Assembly (NCBI GenBank): GCA_022843025.1
Contig: JALHOL010000004.1
Span: 310,001 to 374,000, forward strand
Reading direction: 5' to 3'
Origin: Paracoccaceae bacterium
GTDB lineage: Bacteria; Pseudomonadota; Alphaproteobacteria; Rhodobacterales; Rhodobacteraceae
DNA: 64,000 nt
The first letter of the stretch is position 1. Each line of letters begins with the position of its first letter. The notes below the pieces were generated by a model. That model had not been told where the DNA came from. It saw only the letters and a program-made list of their open reading frames with translations, and did no database searches. The position numbers and the translations under genes were made by a program. Of the stretch, positions 25,923 through 37,417 are shown in pieces.

Positions 25923-27094
25923 CGCTTGCAACCTTCGACGCCCCGCTTGAACGCCGCAGCAACCACCCGTCCTGGACCGTCCGCCTGATCGGGGCCACGG
26001 TGGCGGCCTTCCTCATCTGGGCCGCCTTCGCCTGGGTCGAAGAGATTGTCCGCGCCCCCGGCCAGATCGTCCCCTCCTCGCGCCCGCAGATCATCCAGAA
26101 CCTCGAAGGTGGCATCCTCGCCGAACTGAACGTGGCCGAGGGCGACACGGTCGAGGCTGGCCATGTGCTGGCCCGCCTTTACGGTACGCAATACCAGTCC
26201 ACCGTCGATGACCTGACCGACCAGATTGCCGCGCTCGATATCCGTAGGCTCAGGCTAGAGGCCGAACTCGCGGATACCGACAGCTTTACCCCGCCCGCCG
26301 CGCTGGCCGCCCGCGTGCCGGAAATCGTGGCCTCGGAACAGGCCCTGCTGACCGCCCGCCGCACCGACCTGTCCTCGCGGCTCACAGGCGCGCGCGCCGT
26401 GCTGGATCAGGCCGCGCAGGAAGAGGATATGGTCCGCCGCATGGCCGACCGTGGCCTTGCGCCCGAAATCGAACTGACCCGCGCCGAAAAGGCGCTCGCC
26501 GATGCCCGCGCCCGGCTTGAGGAAATCGCCACGCAGGCCGAACTGATCCGCGCCGATGAATACGCCAAGACGCAAGGCGAACTCGCCTCCCTGCGCCAGC
26601 GCCTGAAACTGTCACAGGATCAGCTTGCACGCACCACCCTTACCGCGCCGATGCGCGGCATCGTCAACCGCATCGCCGTCACCACCATCGGTGGCGTCGT
26701 CCGCCCGGGCGAGGAAATCCTTCAGATCATCCCGCTCGACACTGGCCTCTTTGTCGAAGCCAAGGTCAAACCCGCCGACATCGCCCCCCTGCGCGAAGGG
26801 CAGAAAGCCACGATCAAGCTGTCGGCCTATGATTACGCCATCTGGGGCACCTTGCCCGCCACCATCACCTTCGTCTCTGCCGATACCTTTCGGGATGAAC
26901 GCACGCGCGACGCCGAACCCCATTACCGCGTCACGCTGCGCGTTGATCTGGATGCCCTGACCGACCGTCAGAAGACCCTCGCCATCCGCCCCGGCATGCA
27001 GGCCGAGGTGGAATTTCAAACCGGCGGCAAGACCATCCTCACTTACCTGACCAAACCGCTCTGGCGCGGAAGCGAAGCGCTGCGCGAAAGATAG
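25919..27094 (+). CDS. HlyD-family membrane fusion protein (LapC-like)
   Basis: This is a 391-residue protein. One N-terminal transmembrane segment (VRLIGATVAAFLIWAAFAWV) is followed by the start of a lipoyl/barrel-sandwich domain (IIQNLEGGILAELNV). A helical hairpin follows (about 110-240, rich in Ala, Glu and Arg), then the second half of the barrel (APMRGIVNRIAVTTIGGVVR, PGEEILQII). It bridges the ABC protein and the outer-membrane channel. The ATG overlaps the ABC stop (ATGA). It is the last gene of the adhesin-secretion operon. Confidence 0.92.
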   Translation: MTLATFDAPLERRSNHPSWTVRLIGATVAAFLIWAAFAWVEEIVRAPGQIVPSSRPQIIQNLEGGILAELNVAEGDTVEAGHVLARLYGTQYQSTVDDLTDQIAALDIRRLRLEAELADTDSFTPPAALAARVPEIVASEQALLTARRTDLSSRLTGARAVLDQAAQEEDMVRRMADRGLAPEIELTRAEKALADARARLEEIATQAELIRADEYAKTQGELASLRQRLKLSQDQLARTTLTAPMRGIVNRIAVTTIGGVVRPGEEILQIIPLDTGLFVEAKVKPADIAPLREGQKATIKLSAYDYAIWGTLPATITFVSADTFRDERTRDAEPHYRVTLRVDLDALTDRQKTLAIRPGMQAEVEFQTGGKTILTYLTKPLWRGSEALRER

Positions 27095-27341
27095 GGACGT
27101 TAACGCGCAAGCCGTTCGGCCACATCACGCTCCCGCTGATCCACAGGGCGCGCGCGCATTTCCGGCCCGGTCACTGCGCCCGGCCTGACTGTCATGCGCT
27201 TTTCACAAGACAACACCGCCGCGTCGGTGCAAAAACCGCCATGACGGGGCGGCAAACCGCTTGTGAACCGCCCGAAAACGGCTACTTTCGGCCTCCCCGG
27301 ACGGTGGACAGGGTCGGGGCAAGATCAACGGGATGGTGACC

Positions 27342-28460
27342 ATGAAACTCTCGATCGAACGCGGCACGCTGCTCAAGGCGCTGGCACAGGCGCAATCCGT
27401 CGTGGAACGCCGCAACACCATTCCGATCCTCGCCAACGTGCTGATCGAAGCCGACGGCAATCAGGTCAGCTTCCGCGCCACCGATCTGGATATCGAGGTG
27501 CTCGACCGCGCTCCCGCCATGGTGGAACGCAGCGGTGCCACCACGGTTTCTGCCGTCATGCTGCATGAAATCGTCCGCAAACTGCCCGATGGCGCGCTCG
27601 TCAACCTGACCGAGGATGGCGCCGCAGGCCGCCTGACCATCACTGCAGGCCGGTCTACCTTCAGCCTCGCCACGCTCCCGAAAGAGGACTTCCCGGTCAT
27701 GGCGACCTCGGAATACTCCACCAACTTTTCGGCCCCTGCAGGCGTGCTGCGCCGCCTGTTCGACAAGGCGAAATTCGCCATCTCGACCGAAGAGACGCGC
27801 TATTACCTCAACGGCGTCTACATGCACACCTCCACCGGCGAAGACGGCCCGGTGCTGCGCTGCGTGGCCACCGATGGCCACCGCCTTGCCCGCATCGACG
27901 CGCCCCTTCCCGAAGGCGCGCAGGGCATGGCCGGCGTGATCGTCCCGCGCAAGACAGTGGGCGAATTGCGCAAGCTGCTGGATGATGACGATGCCGCCAT
28001 CGCAGTGTCGGTGTCGGAAACCAAGGTCCGCTTTGCCACCCCTGCCATCACCCTGACCTCCAAGGTCATTGACGGCACTTTCCCTGATTACACCCGCGTC
28101 ATCCCCACCGGAAACACCAAGCGGCTGGAGGTGGATGCCTCGGAATTCGCCAAGGCGGTCGACCGCGTCGCCACCGTGTCATCCGAACGCTCACGCGCCG
28201 TGAAGCTTAGCCTGGACGAAGACCGCCTGATCCTGTCGGTCAACGCCCCCGACAGCGGCGCCGCCGAAGAAGAACTCGCCGTCGCCTATGGCGATGAACG
28301 GCTGGAAATCGGCTTCAACGCCAAGTACCTGCTGGAAATCGCCAGCCAGGTGGATCGCGAAAACGCCGTCTTCCTGTTCAACTCCTCCGGCGACCCCACC
28401 CTCATGCGCGAAGGCAATGACATGTCGGCGGTCTATGTCGTCATGCCGATGCGTGTCTGA
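27342..28460 (+). CDS. dnaN: DNA polymerase III subunit beta (sliding clamp)
   Basis: This 372-residue protein starts at MKLSIERGTLLKALAQAQ, the standard N-terminus. An in-frame ATG nine bases earlier is less likely. Typical clamp segments include RRNTIPILANVLIEA, GRFTLPT-like GRSTFSLATLPKEDFP, ATDGHRLARIDAPLP and the C-terminal end SAVYVVMPMRV. It forms the ring that tethers the polymerase. It is followed by recF, as in many bacteria, but the gene before it is the adhesin secretion operon, not dnaA. Confidence 0.96.
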   Translation: MKLSIERGTLLKALAQAQSVVERRNTIPILANVLIEADGNQVSFRATDLDIEVLDRAPAMVERSGATTVSAVMLHEIVRKLPDGALVNLTEDGAAGRLTITAGRSTFSLATLPKEDFPVMATSEYSTNFSAPAGVLRRLFDKAKFAISTEETRYYLNGVYMHTSTGEDGPVLRCVATDGHRLARIDAPLPEGAQGMAGVIVPRKTVGELRKLLDDDDAAIAVSVSETKVRFATPAITLTSKVIDGTFPDYTRVIPTGNTKRLEVDASEFAKAVDRVATVSSERSRAVKLSLDEDRLILSVNAPDSGAAEEELAVAYGDERLEIGFNAKYLLEIASQVDRENAVFLFNSSGDPTLMREGNDMSAVYVVMPMRV

Positions 28461-28466
28461 ACCGTG

Positions 28467-28525
28467 GAACCGGGGGTTTCACACCCCCGGACCCCCGTGG
28501 GATATTTTTCCAGAGAAGATGGAGG
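28467..28525 (+). repeat. Dispersed GC-hairpin intergenic element (copy 2)
   Basis: The arms CCGGGGGT (28470-28477) and ACCCCCGG (28483-28490) pair perfectly around a five-base loop. They are followed by ACCCCCGTGGGATATTTTTC and AGAGAAGATGGAGG. The order GGAACC, hairpin, ACCCCC, AT-rich TATTTTT, AAGATG-AGG matches copy 1 at 15020. It separates dnaN from recF and supplies the recF Shine-Dalgarno. The TATTTTT after the hairpin could also give some termination. Confidence 0.6.
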
Positions 28526-28530
28526 CTAGT

Positions 28531-29622
28531 GTGGGTGGACTGATCCTCTCCACCCTGACACTTTCGCATTTCCGTAGCCACCGCGCGGCACGGGTGGCCT
28601 TTGATGGCCGCCCCGTCGCCATTTCCGGCCCCAACGGCGCTGGCAAGACCAACATCCTCGAAGCCGTCTCCCTTCTCTCCCCCGGCCGGGGCCTGCGCCG
28701 CGCGGGGGCCGAGGAACTGGCCCGCAAGCCGGAATCCTTGGGCTGGAAAATCCGCGCCGAAACAAACGCCCCTTTTCATGATCTGGAAACCTTCGCCGAA
28801 GGCACCGCCCCGCGTCAGGTTCGCATCGATGGCAAGGCCGCCACGCAGGTCGCCCTTGGCCGCATCCTGCGCGTCCTCTGGCTTGTCCCAGCGATGGACA
28901 GGTTGTGGATCGAAGCCGCAGAAGGCCGCCGCCGTTTTCTGGACCGCATGACGCTCAGCTTTGCCCCCGATCATGCCGAAGCCGTGCTGGCCTATGAAAA
29001 GGCCATGCGCGACCGCAACCGCCTGCTCAAGGACATGGTCACCGACGCGCATTGGTACACTGCGCTGGAATCCCAGATGGCCGAGGCGGCGTCGCAGATC
29101 ACCGCCAACCGCCACCACGCGCTTGCCCGCATCGCGGACGCGCAAACTGGCGCAGAAACCACCTTTCCCGCCGCAACGCTGGCGCTGATCGGCCCCGAAG
29201 GCGATGACATCCCCGATGATCTTGCCCCCGCGCTGGCCGACAACCGCCGCCGCGACATGGCCGCCGGGCGCACACTTATTGGCCCGCACCGCGCCGATCT
29301 GTCGGCCATCTTCACCGCCAAGGGCGTTCCCGCCGATCAATGCTCTACCGGCGAACAGAAGGCGCTGCTGATTTCGCTGATCCTCGCCAACGCCCGCGCC
29401 CTTGCCGCCGATCTCGGCACACCCCCCATCCTGCTGCTGGATGAGGTGGCCGCCCATCTGGACCAGAACCGCCGCGCGGCGCTGTATGATGAGATTTGCG
29501 CGCTGGGCGCGCAGGCTCTGATGACGGGCACCGAACCCGGGCTGTTTGACAGTCTCGGCCCACGGGCGCAGAACATCACCGTCGCCGACGAGGGCGGCCT
29601 GTCCAAGGTTATCGAAACATGA
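28531..29622 (+). CDS. recF: DNA replication/repair protein RecF
   Basis: This is a 363-residue ABC-type ATPase from GTG at 28531, which has GGAGG five bases upstream. An in-frame ATG at 28519 would add four residues and lacks a good site. Segments are LSTLTLSHFRSHRAARV, Walker A ISGPNGAGKTNILEAVSLL, LIGPHRADL, STGEQKALLISLILANARAL and Walker B PPILLLDEVAAHLD. RecF loads RecA at gapped DNA with RecO and RecR. Its stop overlaps the VOC gene start (ATGA). Confidence 0.94.
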   Translation: MGGLILSTLTLSHFRSHRAARVAFDGRPVAISGPNGAGKTNILEAVSLLSPGRGLRRAGAEELARKPESLGWKIRAETNAPFHDLETFAEGTAPRQVRIDGKAATQVALGRILRVLWLVPAMDRLWIEAAEGRRRFLDRMTLSFAPDHAEAVLAYEKAMRDRNRLLKDMVTDAHWYTALESQMAEAASQITANRHHALARIADAQTGAETTFPAATLALIGPEGDDIPDDLAPALADNRRRDMAAGRTLIGPHRADLSAIFTAKGVPADQCSTGEQKALLISLILANARALAADLGTPPILLLDEVAAHLDQNRRAALYDEICALGAQALMTGTEPGLFDSLGPRAQNITVADEGGLSKVIET

Positions 29623-30049
29623 CGCCCCAGCGCATCACCCTGATCACCCTCGGCGTGGCTGACCTCGCCTCTGCCCGCGCCTTCTATGCCCGCCTCGGCT
29701 GGCAGGAGCACGGCGAAAGCCAGCCGGGCATCGCCTTCTTCCAGCTTTACGGTCAGGCCCTCGCCCTGTTCGGGCGCGACGCGCTGGCCGCCGATCAGGG
29801 CCGCCCCGGCACCACCCTCGGCTCGGGCGCCGTCACCCTGTGCCAGAACTTCACCACAGAGGCCGAGGTTGACGCCGCCTTCACCGCCGCCCTTGCCGCA
29901 GGCGGCACCGCCCTCAAAGCCCCGGAAAAGGTGTTCTGGGGCGGTTATTCCGGTTACTGGGCCGATGCCGATGGCCATGTCTGGGAAGTGGCGATGAATC
30001 CCTTCTGGCCGCTCGCGCCAGACGGCACCCTTACCCTGCCAGTGCCGAA

Positions 30050-30053
<4 letters not shown>
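29619..30053 (+). CDS. VOC-family (glyoxalase/dioxygenase fold) protein
   Basis: This is a 144-residue single VOC unit. It begins RITLITLGVADLASARAFY and has EVFWGGYSGYWADADGHVWE-like features (KVFWGGYSGYWADADGHVWE) at the C-terminal metal-site strand. Such proteins include lactoylglutathione lyases, fosfomycin resistance proteins and many of unknown role. It is coupled to recF upstream and to the LysE-family gene downstream by ATGA overlaps. No specific substrate can be named. Confidence 0.85.
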
Positions 30054-33578
<3,525 letters not shown>

Positions 33579-33673
33579 GCGGCCTCCTTCATCGCCGCCA
33601 TCAGGCGCGCGAAAGGGCAGGGGGTCAATGTGACACCCGCCAACCGCATCCTCAAAACCGACTGTGGAAGATA

Positions 33674-33749
33674 TGGCGATCCCGGCAGGACTTGAACCTG
33701 CAACCTTCCCCTTAGGAGGGGGACGCTCTATCCGTTGAGCTACGGGACC
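33674..33749 (-). tRNA. tRNA-Arg (anticodon CCT)
   Basis: Read on the minus strand, the acceptor arm GGTCCCG pairs with CGGGATC. The D arm is TAGCTCAACGGATAGAGC. The anticodon stem TCCCC/GGGGA encloses the loop CTCCTAA with anticodon CCT. The T arm is GCAGGTTCAAGTCCTGC. The discriminator is G and CCA is encoded. It reads AGG, a rare arginine codon in this GC-rich genome. Confidence 0.95.
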
Positions 33750-33809
33750 AACCGCCGCCTTGATGCGCGAAAACGATTTTCGGCGCAACAGTCCCGGTCA
33801 GATCATCAG

Positions 33810-33855
33810 GAAAAGAAAAAGGGGGAAGTGAATTTTTGGCCCACCACTTCCCCCT
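33810..33855 (-). terminator. Strong intrinsic terminator on the minus strand
   Basis: A perfect 11-base stem (33820-33830 with 33845-33855; AGGGGGAAGTG and its complement) with a 14-base loop is followed, in minus-strand direction, by TTTTTCTTTT. No minus-strand coding gene ends here. The nearest gene to the right is on the plus strand. It therefore ends an unannotated transcript. Confidence 0.75.
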
Positions 33856-33933
33856 CATGTCCGTTGCGCCAGGTTTGAGAGCTTGCAGGACGCGCGGGAT
33901 ATCGCCAGCACAGTGATTTACACATTGGCTGTT
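33812..33933 (-). ncRNA. Candidate small RNA between tRNA-Arg and the LacI-family gene
   Basis: A minus-strand promoter can be read at 33940-33968: TTGTCC, 17 bases, TATGGT, each box matching four of six consensus bases. It is followed by about 120 bases without a convincing reading frame and ends in the strong terminator at 33810-33855. The -10 box overlaps the LacI-type palindrome at 33930-33943, so the RNA may be under control of the adjacent regulator. I do not recognise an RNA family. The 5' end is a prediction. Confidence 0.42.
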
Positions 33934-33943
33934 AGCGCTACCA
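33930..33943. promoter_or_regulatory. LacI-type operator
   Basis: TGTTAGCGCTACCA is a near-perfect 14-base palindrome centred on the CG step, one mismatch between halves, of the form bound by LacI-family repressors. It lies 80 bases upstream of the LacI-family start codon and overlaps the predicted -10 of the minus-strand small RNA. Autoregulation and control of that RNA are likely. Confidence 0.6.
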
Positions 33944-34022
33944 TAACCCATCATCCGCCCTTGGACAAGAGGGTGTTTACGTCTAACAATGCACGCATTC
34001 CGCGTAGTCAGGACGTGCCTCA

Positions 34023-35054
34023 GTGACCAAACCCCCCAGCATCGACCCCCGCCGCACGCTTACCCTTCGTGATGTTTCCGAAGCCTCAGGCGTCAGCGAA
34101 ATGACCGTCAGCCGCGTGCTGCGCAACCGGGGTGATGTGTCAGACGCCACCCGCGAACGGGTGCTAGAGGCCGCGCGCACGCTGGGCTACGTCCCCAACA
34201 AGATCGCAGGCGCCCTCGCCTCGCAGCGCGTCAATCTCGTGGGCGTGATCATCCCGTCCCTGTCGAACATGGTCTTCCCCGAGGTGCTGACCGGAGTCTC
34301 CGACACGCTGGAAGATACCGGCCTGCAACCCGTGGTCGGCGTCACCAATTACTCGCCCGAACGCGAGGAAACGGTGATCTATGAAATGCTGTCCTGGCGG
34401 CCATCGGGCATGATCATCGCAGGGCTTGAACACACCGATGCCTCCCGCGCCATGCTGGCCCAGGCCGGTATCCCCATCGTGGAAATCATGGATATCGACG
34501 GCACCCCCGTCGACAGCGCGGTTGGCATTTCCCATCGCCGCGCCGGTCGGCAAATGGCCGAGGCGATCATCGCCGCAGGTTATCGCCGCATCGCCTTTTG
34601 CGGCACCATGATGCCGTATGACCACCGCGCGAAGAAGCGCCTCGAAGGTTTCGAAGAAGCCCTCGCCAAGGCGGGCCTCGCGCTGGCCGACCGTGAGTTT
34701 TATTCCGGTGGCTCGGCCCTGCTGAAGGGTCGGGAAATGACCGAAGCCGTCCTGAAACGCAGCCCGGATGTCGATTTCCTATACTATTCCAACGATATGA
34801 TCGGGGCAGGGGGCCTGCTCTACTGCCTTGCCAACGGCATCGACGTGCCCGGCAAGGTGGGCCTTGCCGGTTTCAACGGCGTCGAACTCCTCGACGGCCT
34901 GCCGCGCAAATTGGCCACCATGGATGCCTGCCGCCTCGAAATCGGCCGCCGCGCCGCCCAGATCATCGCGGGCAAGCATGAAGGCCTTATCGGGGGCGAG
35001 GTGATCGAGCTTTTCCCAACCCTGCAACCGGGCGATACGATCCGCCCGGCCTGA
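34023..35054 (+). CDS. LacI-family transcriptional repressor (GntR-like)
   Basis: This is a 343-residue protein starting with GTG. The DNA-binding domain is LTLRDVSEASGVSEMTVSRV then LRNRGDVSDATRERVLEAA, followed by the hinge YVPNKIAGALASQRVNLVGV and a periplasmic-binding-protein-like ligand domain. The sequence is close to the gluconate repressor branch (GntR/IdnR) of LacI proteins, but no gluconate genes are nearby. Its operator-like site at 33930 suggests self-control, with distant targets elsewhere on the chromosome. The convergent chemoreceptor-like gene ends two bases after its stop. Confidence 0.88.
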   Translation: MTKPPSIDPRRTLTLRDVSEASGVSEMTVSRVLRNRGDVSDATRERVLEAARTLGYVPNKIAGALASQRVNLVGVIIPSLSNMVFPEVLTGVSDTLEDTGLQPVVGVTNYSPEREETVIYEMLSWRPSGMIIAGLEHTDASRAMLAQAGIPIVEIMDIDGTPVDSAVGISHRRAGRQMAEAIIAAGYRRIAFCGTMMPYDHRAKKRLEGFEEALAKAGLALADREFYSGGSALLKGREMTEAVLKRSPDVDFLYYSNDMIGAGGLLYCLANGIDVPGKVGLAGFNGVELLDGLPRKLATMDACRLEIGRRAAQIIAGKHEGLIGGEVIELFPTLQPGDTIRPA

Positions 35055-35056
35055 CG

Positions 35057-36094
35057 TCACCGGGCGTCACGCTCTACCACCACGCCGTACCATCCCAGCC
35101 CGTCATATTCTTCATAGCCCAGCGTTTGGGCAAAGCCGATCCGCGCGCCATCGGCGCCCGCCAGACAACCCCGCACCGCGCCGCCGCTGATCCCGGCGAA
35201 GCCTTGCAGGAAATCCTGATCATCCGATGACGCGATGATGCGGTGTTCCTTGTCCAGCAACAGCACGCGCCGCGTTTCCCACTCTGCTGCGGTGAACCCG
35301 GCTTCGTTTCGGACGATGATCTGCGCTTCTTTCTGCCAATCGAAAAAGACGGCCAACACCCCCACTGCGGCACCCTCTGCCTGCCCCCTGTCCCGCACAG
35401 CGGTGGCATAAACCAGAACCTTGCGGTTTTCGTGCAGACTGCTGCGGTGAACCCCCGACACCACATAGTCATGTCCCGACGCCAACCCGCGCGCCCGCCC
35501 GAACCAATCCAGCGCCTCGGGCGGCAAACCTTGTGCGCGCGCAGCGCTGCCCCCCCGGGCCGAAGCAATCACGCGCCCCTCCATATCCGTCAGCACCAGA
35601 TCACAATAAACGGTGTAATAGCGGTGGATCGTGCGCAACCGCTCCTCGGCCAGCGTCAGCCGCTGCGCCACAGGATCTTTCAACACCTGCCAAAAGGCCG
35701 AATCCGTGGCCCACCACCGCACATCTGCCGTCCGCTCGAACAGGTTCCGCACGATCAGCTGGACCAGCGCCTGCGCCTTTTCCATCAAGGCGCGCGCGGC
35801 TGCCCCATCCAGCGCCTGCAACAAGTCGCCCGTCGCGGTGATCGCGGTCTGGACAATCGACATGACATCCAACCGGAACTGATCCGCGTTATCCTTTGTC
35901 TGGTCCGAAAGGCGCTTCATTTCCTGCGCAACGATGGAAAACCCGCGCCCATGCTGGCCCGCGCGGGCCGATTCGATCATCGAATTGACGGCGAGCATGT
36001 GCGACTGCATGACGACCTTGTCGTTGATGCGGCCAAAGGTTTCCACACGTTCGGCAATATTGTCTATCGTCGTCTTTAAACCGCGTCCGTGCAT
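35057..36094 (-). CDS. Soluble chemoreceptor-like protein: MCP hairpin tip then C-terminal Cache-like sensor
   Basis: This is a 345-residue protein without a membrane segment. Residues about 1-70 match the tip of the methyl-accepting chemotaxis signalling hairpin (HMLAVNSMIESARAGQHGRG, FSIVAQEMKRLSDQTKDNAD). The remainder resembles a Cache/PAS-type sensory region (ADVRWWATDSAFWQVL, YYTVYCDLVLTDMEGRVIAS, VLLLDKEHRIIASSDDQDF). The order is the reverse of a normal receptor, and the signalling module is short. It probably senses a cytoplasmic ligand and contacts a chemotaxis-type kinase or array, but no che genes are visible. A truncation is unlikely because both ends look complete. Confidence 0.7.
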   Translation of the reverse strand: MHGRGLKTTIDNIAERVETFGRINDKVVMQSHMLAVNSMIESARAGQHGRGFSIVAQEMKRLSDQTKDNADQFRLDVMSIVQTAITATGDLLQALDGAAARALMEKAQALVQLIVRNLFERTADVRWWATDSAFWQVLKDPVAQRLTLAEERLRTIHRYYTVYCDLVLTDMEGRVIASARGGSAARAQGLPPEALDWFGRARGLASGHDYVVSGVHRSSLHENRKVLVYATAVRDRGQAEGAAVGVLAVFFDWQKEAQIIVRNEAGFTAAEWETRRVLLLDKEHRIIASSDDQDFLQGFAGISGGAVRGCLAGADGARIGFAQTLGYEEYDGLGWYGVVVERDAR

Positions 36095-36163
36095 GTCAGC
36101 CCCAGATGTCGCACCGGTGACAGTCTAGCGCTGCATTCGTAAACAAAGACTTTCGCCGCCTGA

Positions 36164-37417
36164 TCAGGCGCAAAGACTTTGGCCGGTCATCCCTGTCATT
36201 CGCGCCGTCACGATCTGCCCCTCCGGCTGATCCGCGCTGAACGCGACTTCGGTGAACTGCTCGGTCCGCCCCATGCGCGGCCCTTCCATCAGCACCCGAT
36301 GCACCTGCCCCACCTGCGCCGTCAGATGCGCGGTCAGCGCCGCATCCCCCGCCGCCCGCAGCTGCGCCGCGCGCTCCTTGATGTCAGGGCCGCGAACCTG
36401 CGGCATCCGCGCGGCAGGCGTGCCCTTGCGGGGCGAAAACGGAAACACATGCAGGAAAGTCAGCCCGCAATCGCCCACAAGGTCGATCGACCGCTGGAAC
36501 ATCTCCTCCGTCTCGGTCGGGAAACCTGCAATGATATCCGCCCCGAACACCATATCAGGCCGCAGCCGCCGCGCCTCTTCGCAGAAGCGGATCGCATCAT
36601 CCCGCAGATGCCGCCGCTTCATCCGCTTCAGGATCAGGTCATCCCCTGCCTGAAGGCTCAGATGCAGATGCGGCATCAGGCGCGGCTCGGTGGCAATCGC
36701 CCCCATCAGCGCCTCATCCGCCTCGATGCTGTCGATCGAACTGATCCGCAGCCGCGCCAGATCCGGCACCAGCCGCAAAATCCGCATCACCAGGTCGCCC
36801 AAGCGCGGCGTCGCGGGTAGGTCTGCGCCCCAGGATGTCAGGTCCACTCCGGTGAGAACCACCTCATTGAACCCCTTGTCCACCAGCCGCTTGATCTGCT
36901 CCACCACCACGCCCGCTGGAACGGACCGGGAATTCCCACGCCCATAGGGAATGATACAGAAGGTACAGCGATGGTCGCATCCGTTCTGCACCTGCACATA
37001 GGCCCGATGCCGCCCGAATCCGTCGATCAGATGCCCCGCCGTCTCCTTCACCGACATGATGTCGTCGACCTGCACCTTCTCGGTCACCCCAATCAGGTCA
37101 GGGGCCCGCAGGCCCTGCCACGTCTCCGCCTGCATCTTTTCGGTATTGCCGATCACCCGCGCCACTTCGGGCATGGCGGCAAATGTCTCCGGCTCCGTCT
37201 GCGCCGCGCAGCCGGTCACGATGATCGTGGCCCCCGGATGCTCACGGCTCAGCCGCCGAATCTCTTGCTTGGCCTTGCGCACGGCTTCCGCCGTCACCGC
37301 GCAAGTGTTGACCACCACCGCATTCTCCACCCCCGCAGCGGCGGAAAGCTCTTTCATCGCTTCCGTCTCATAGGCGTTCAGACGGCAGCCCAGCGTGGCG
37401 AAAACAGGCGCGTTCAT
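36164..37417 (-). CDS. mtaB: tRNA t6A37 methylthiotransferase
   Basis: This is a 417-residue radical-SAM enzyme of the methylthiotransferase family. The N-terminal UPF0004 domain holds the first Fe-S cysteines ([35 protein letters not shown]). The radical-SAM motif is [17 protein letters not shown]-terminal TRAM-like end follows. MtaB adds a methylthio group to t6A37 of tRNAs reading ANN codons. The alternatives MiaB and RimO have different signature spacing; RLNAYE supports MtaB. The start overlaps the dapF stop by four bases. Confidence 0.92.
   Translation of the reverse strand: MNAPVFATLGCRLNAYETEAMKELSAAAGVENAVVVNTCAVTAEAVRKAKQEIRRLSREHPGATIIVTGCAAQTEPETFAAMPEVARVIGNTEKMQAETWQGLRAPDLIGVTEKVQVDDIMSVKETAGHLIDGFGRHRAYVQVQNGCDHRCTFCIIPYGRGNSRSVPAGVVVEQIKRLVDKGFNEVVLTGVDLTSWGADLPATPRLGDLVMRILRLVPDLARLRISSIDSIEADEALMGAIATEPRLMPHLHLSLQAGDDLILKRMKRRHLRDDAIRFCEEARRLRPDMVFGADIIAGFPTETEEMFQRSIDLVGDCGLTFLHVFPFSPRKGTPAARMPQVRGPDIKERAAQLRAAGDAALTAHLTAQVGQVHRVLMEGPRMGRTEQFTEVAFSADQPEGQIVTARMTGMTGQSLCA

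Noticed and set aside
27137-27145. DnaA-box-like TGATCCACA before dnaN as a replication origin
   Set aside because: A single box with one mismatch, no AT-rich unwinding region and no box cluster. Not enough for an origin.
27100-27195. Possible 31-residue reading frame on the minus strand in the gap before dnaN (MTVRPGAVTGPE...)
   Set aside because: Weak ribosome site (GAAAAG), no membrane or signal feature and no family resemblance. A short frame of this kind is expected by chance in GC-rich DNA.
36121-36136. Second LacI-like site (TCTAGCGCTGCA) upstream of the chemoreceptor-like gene
   Set aside because: Only the central AGCGCT is symmetric; the flanks do not match the palindrome at 33930.
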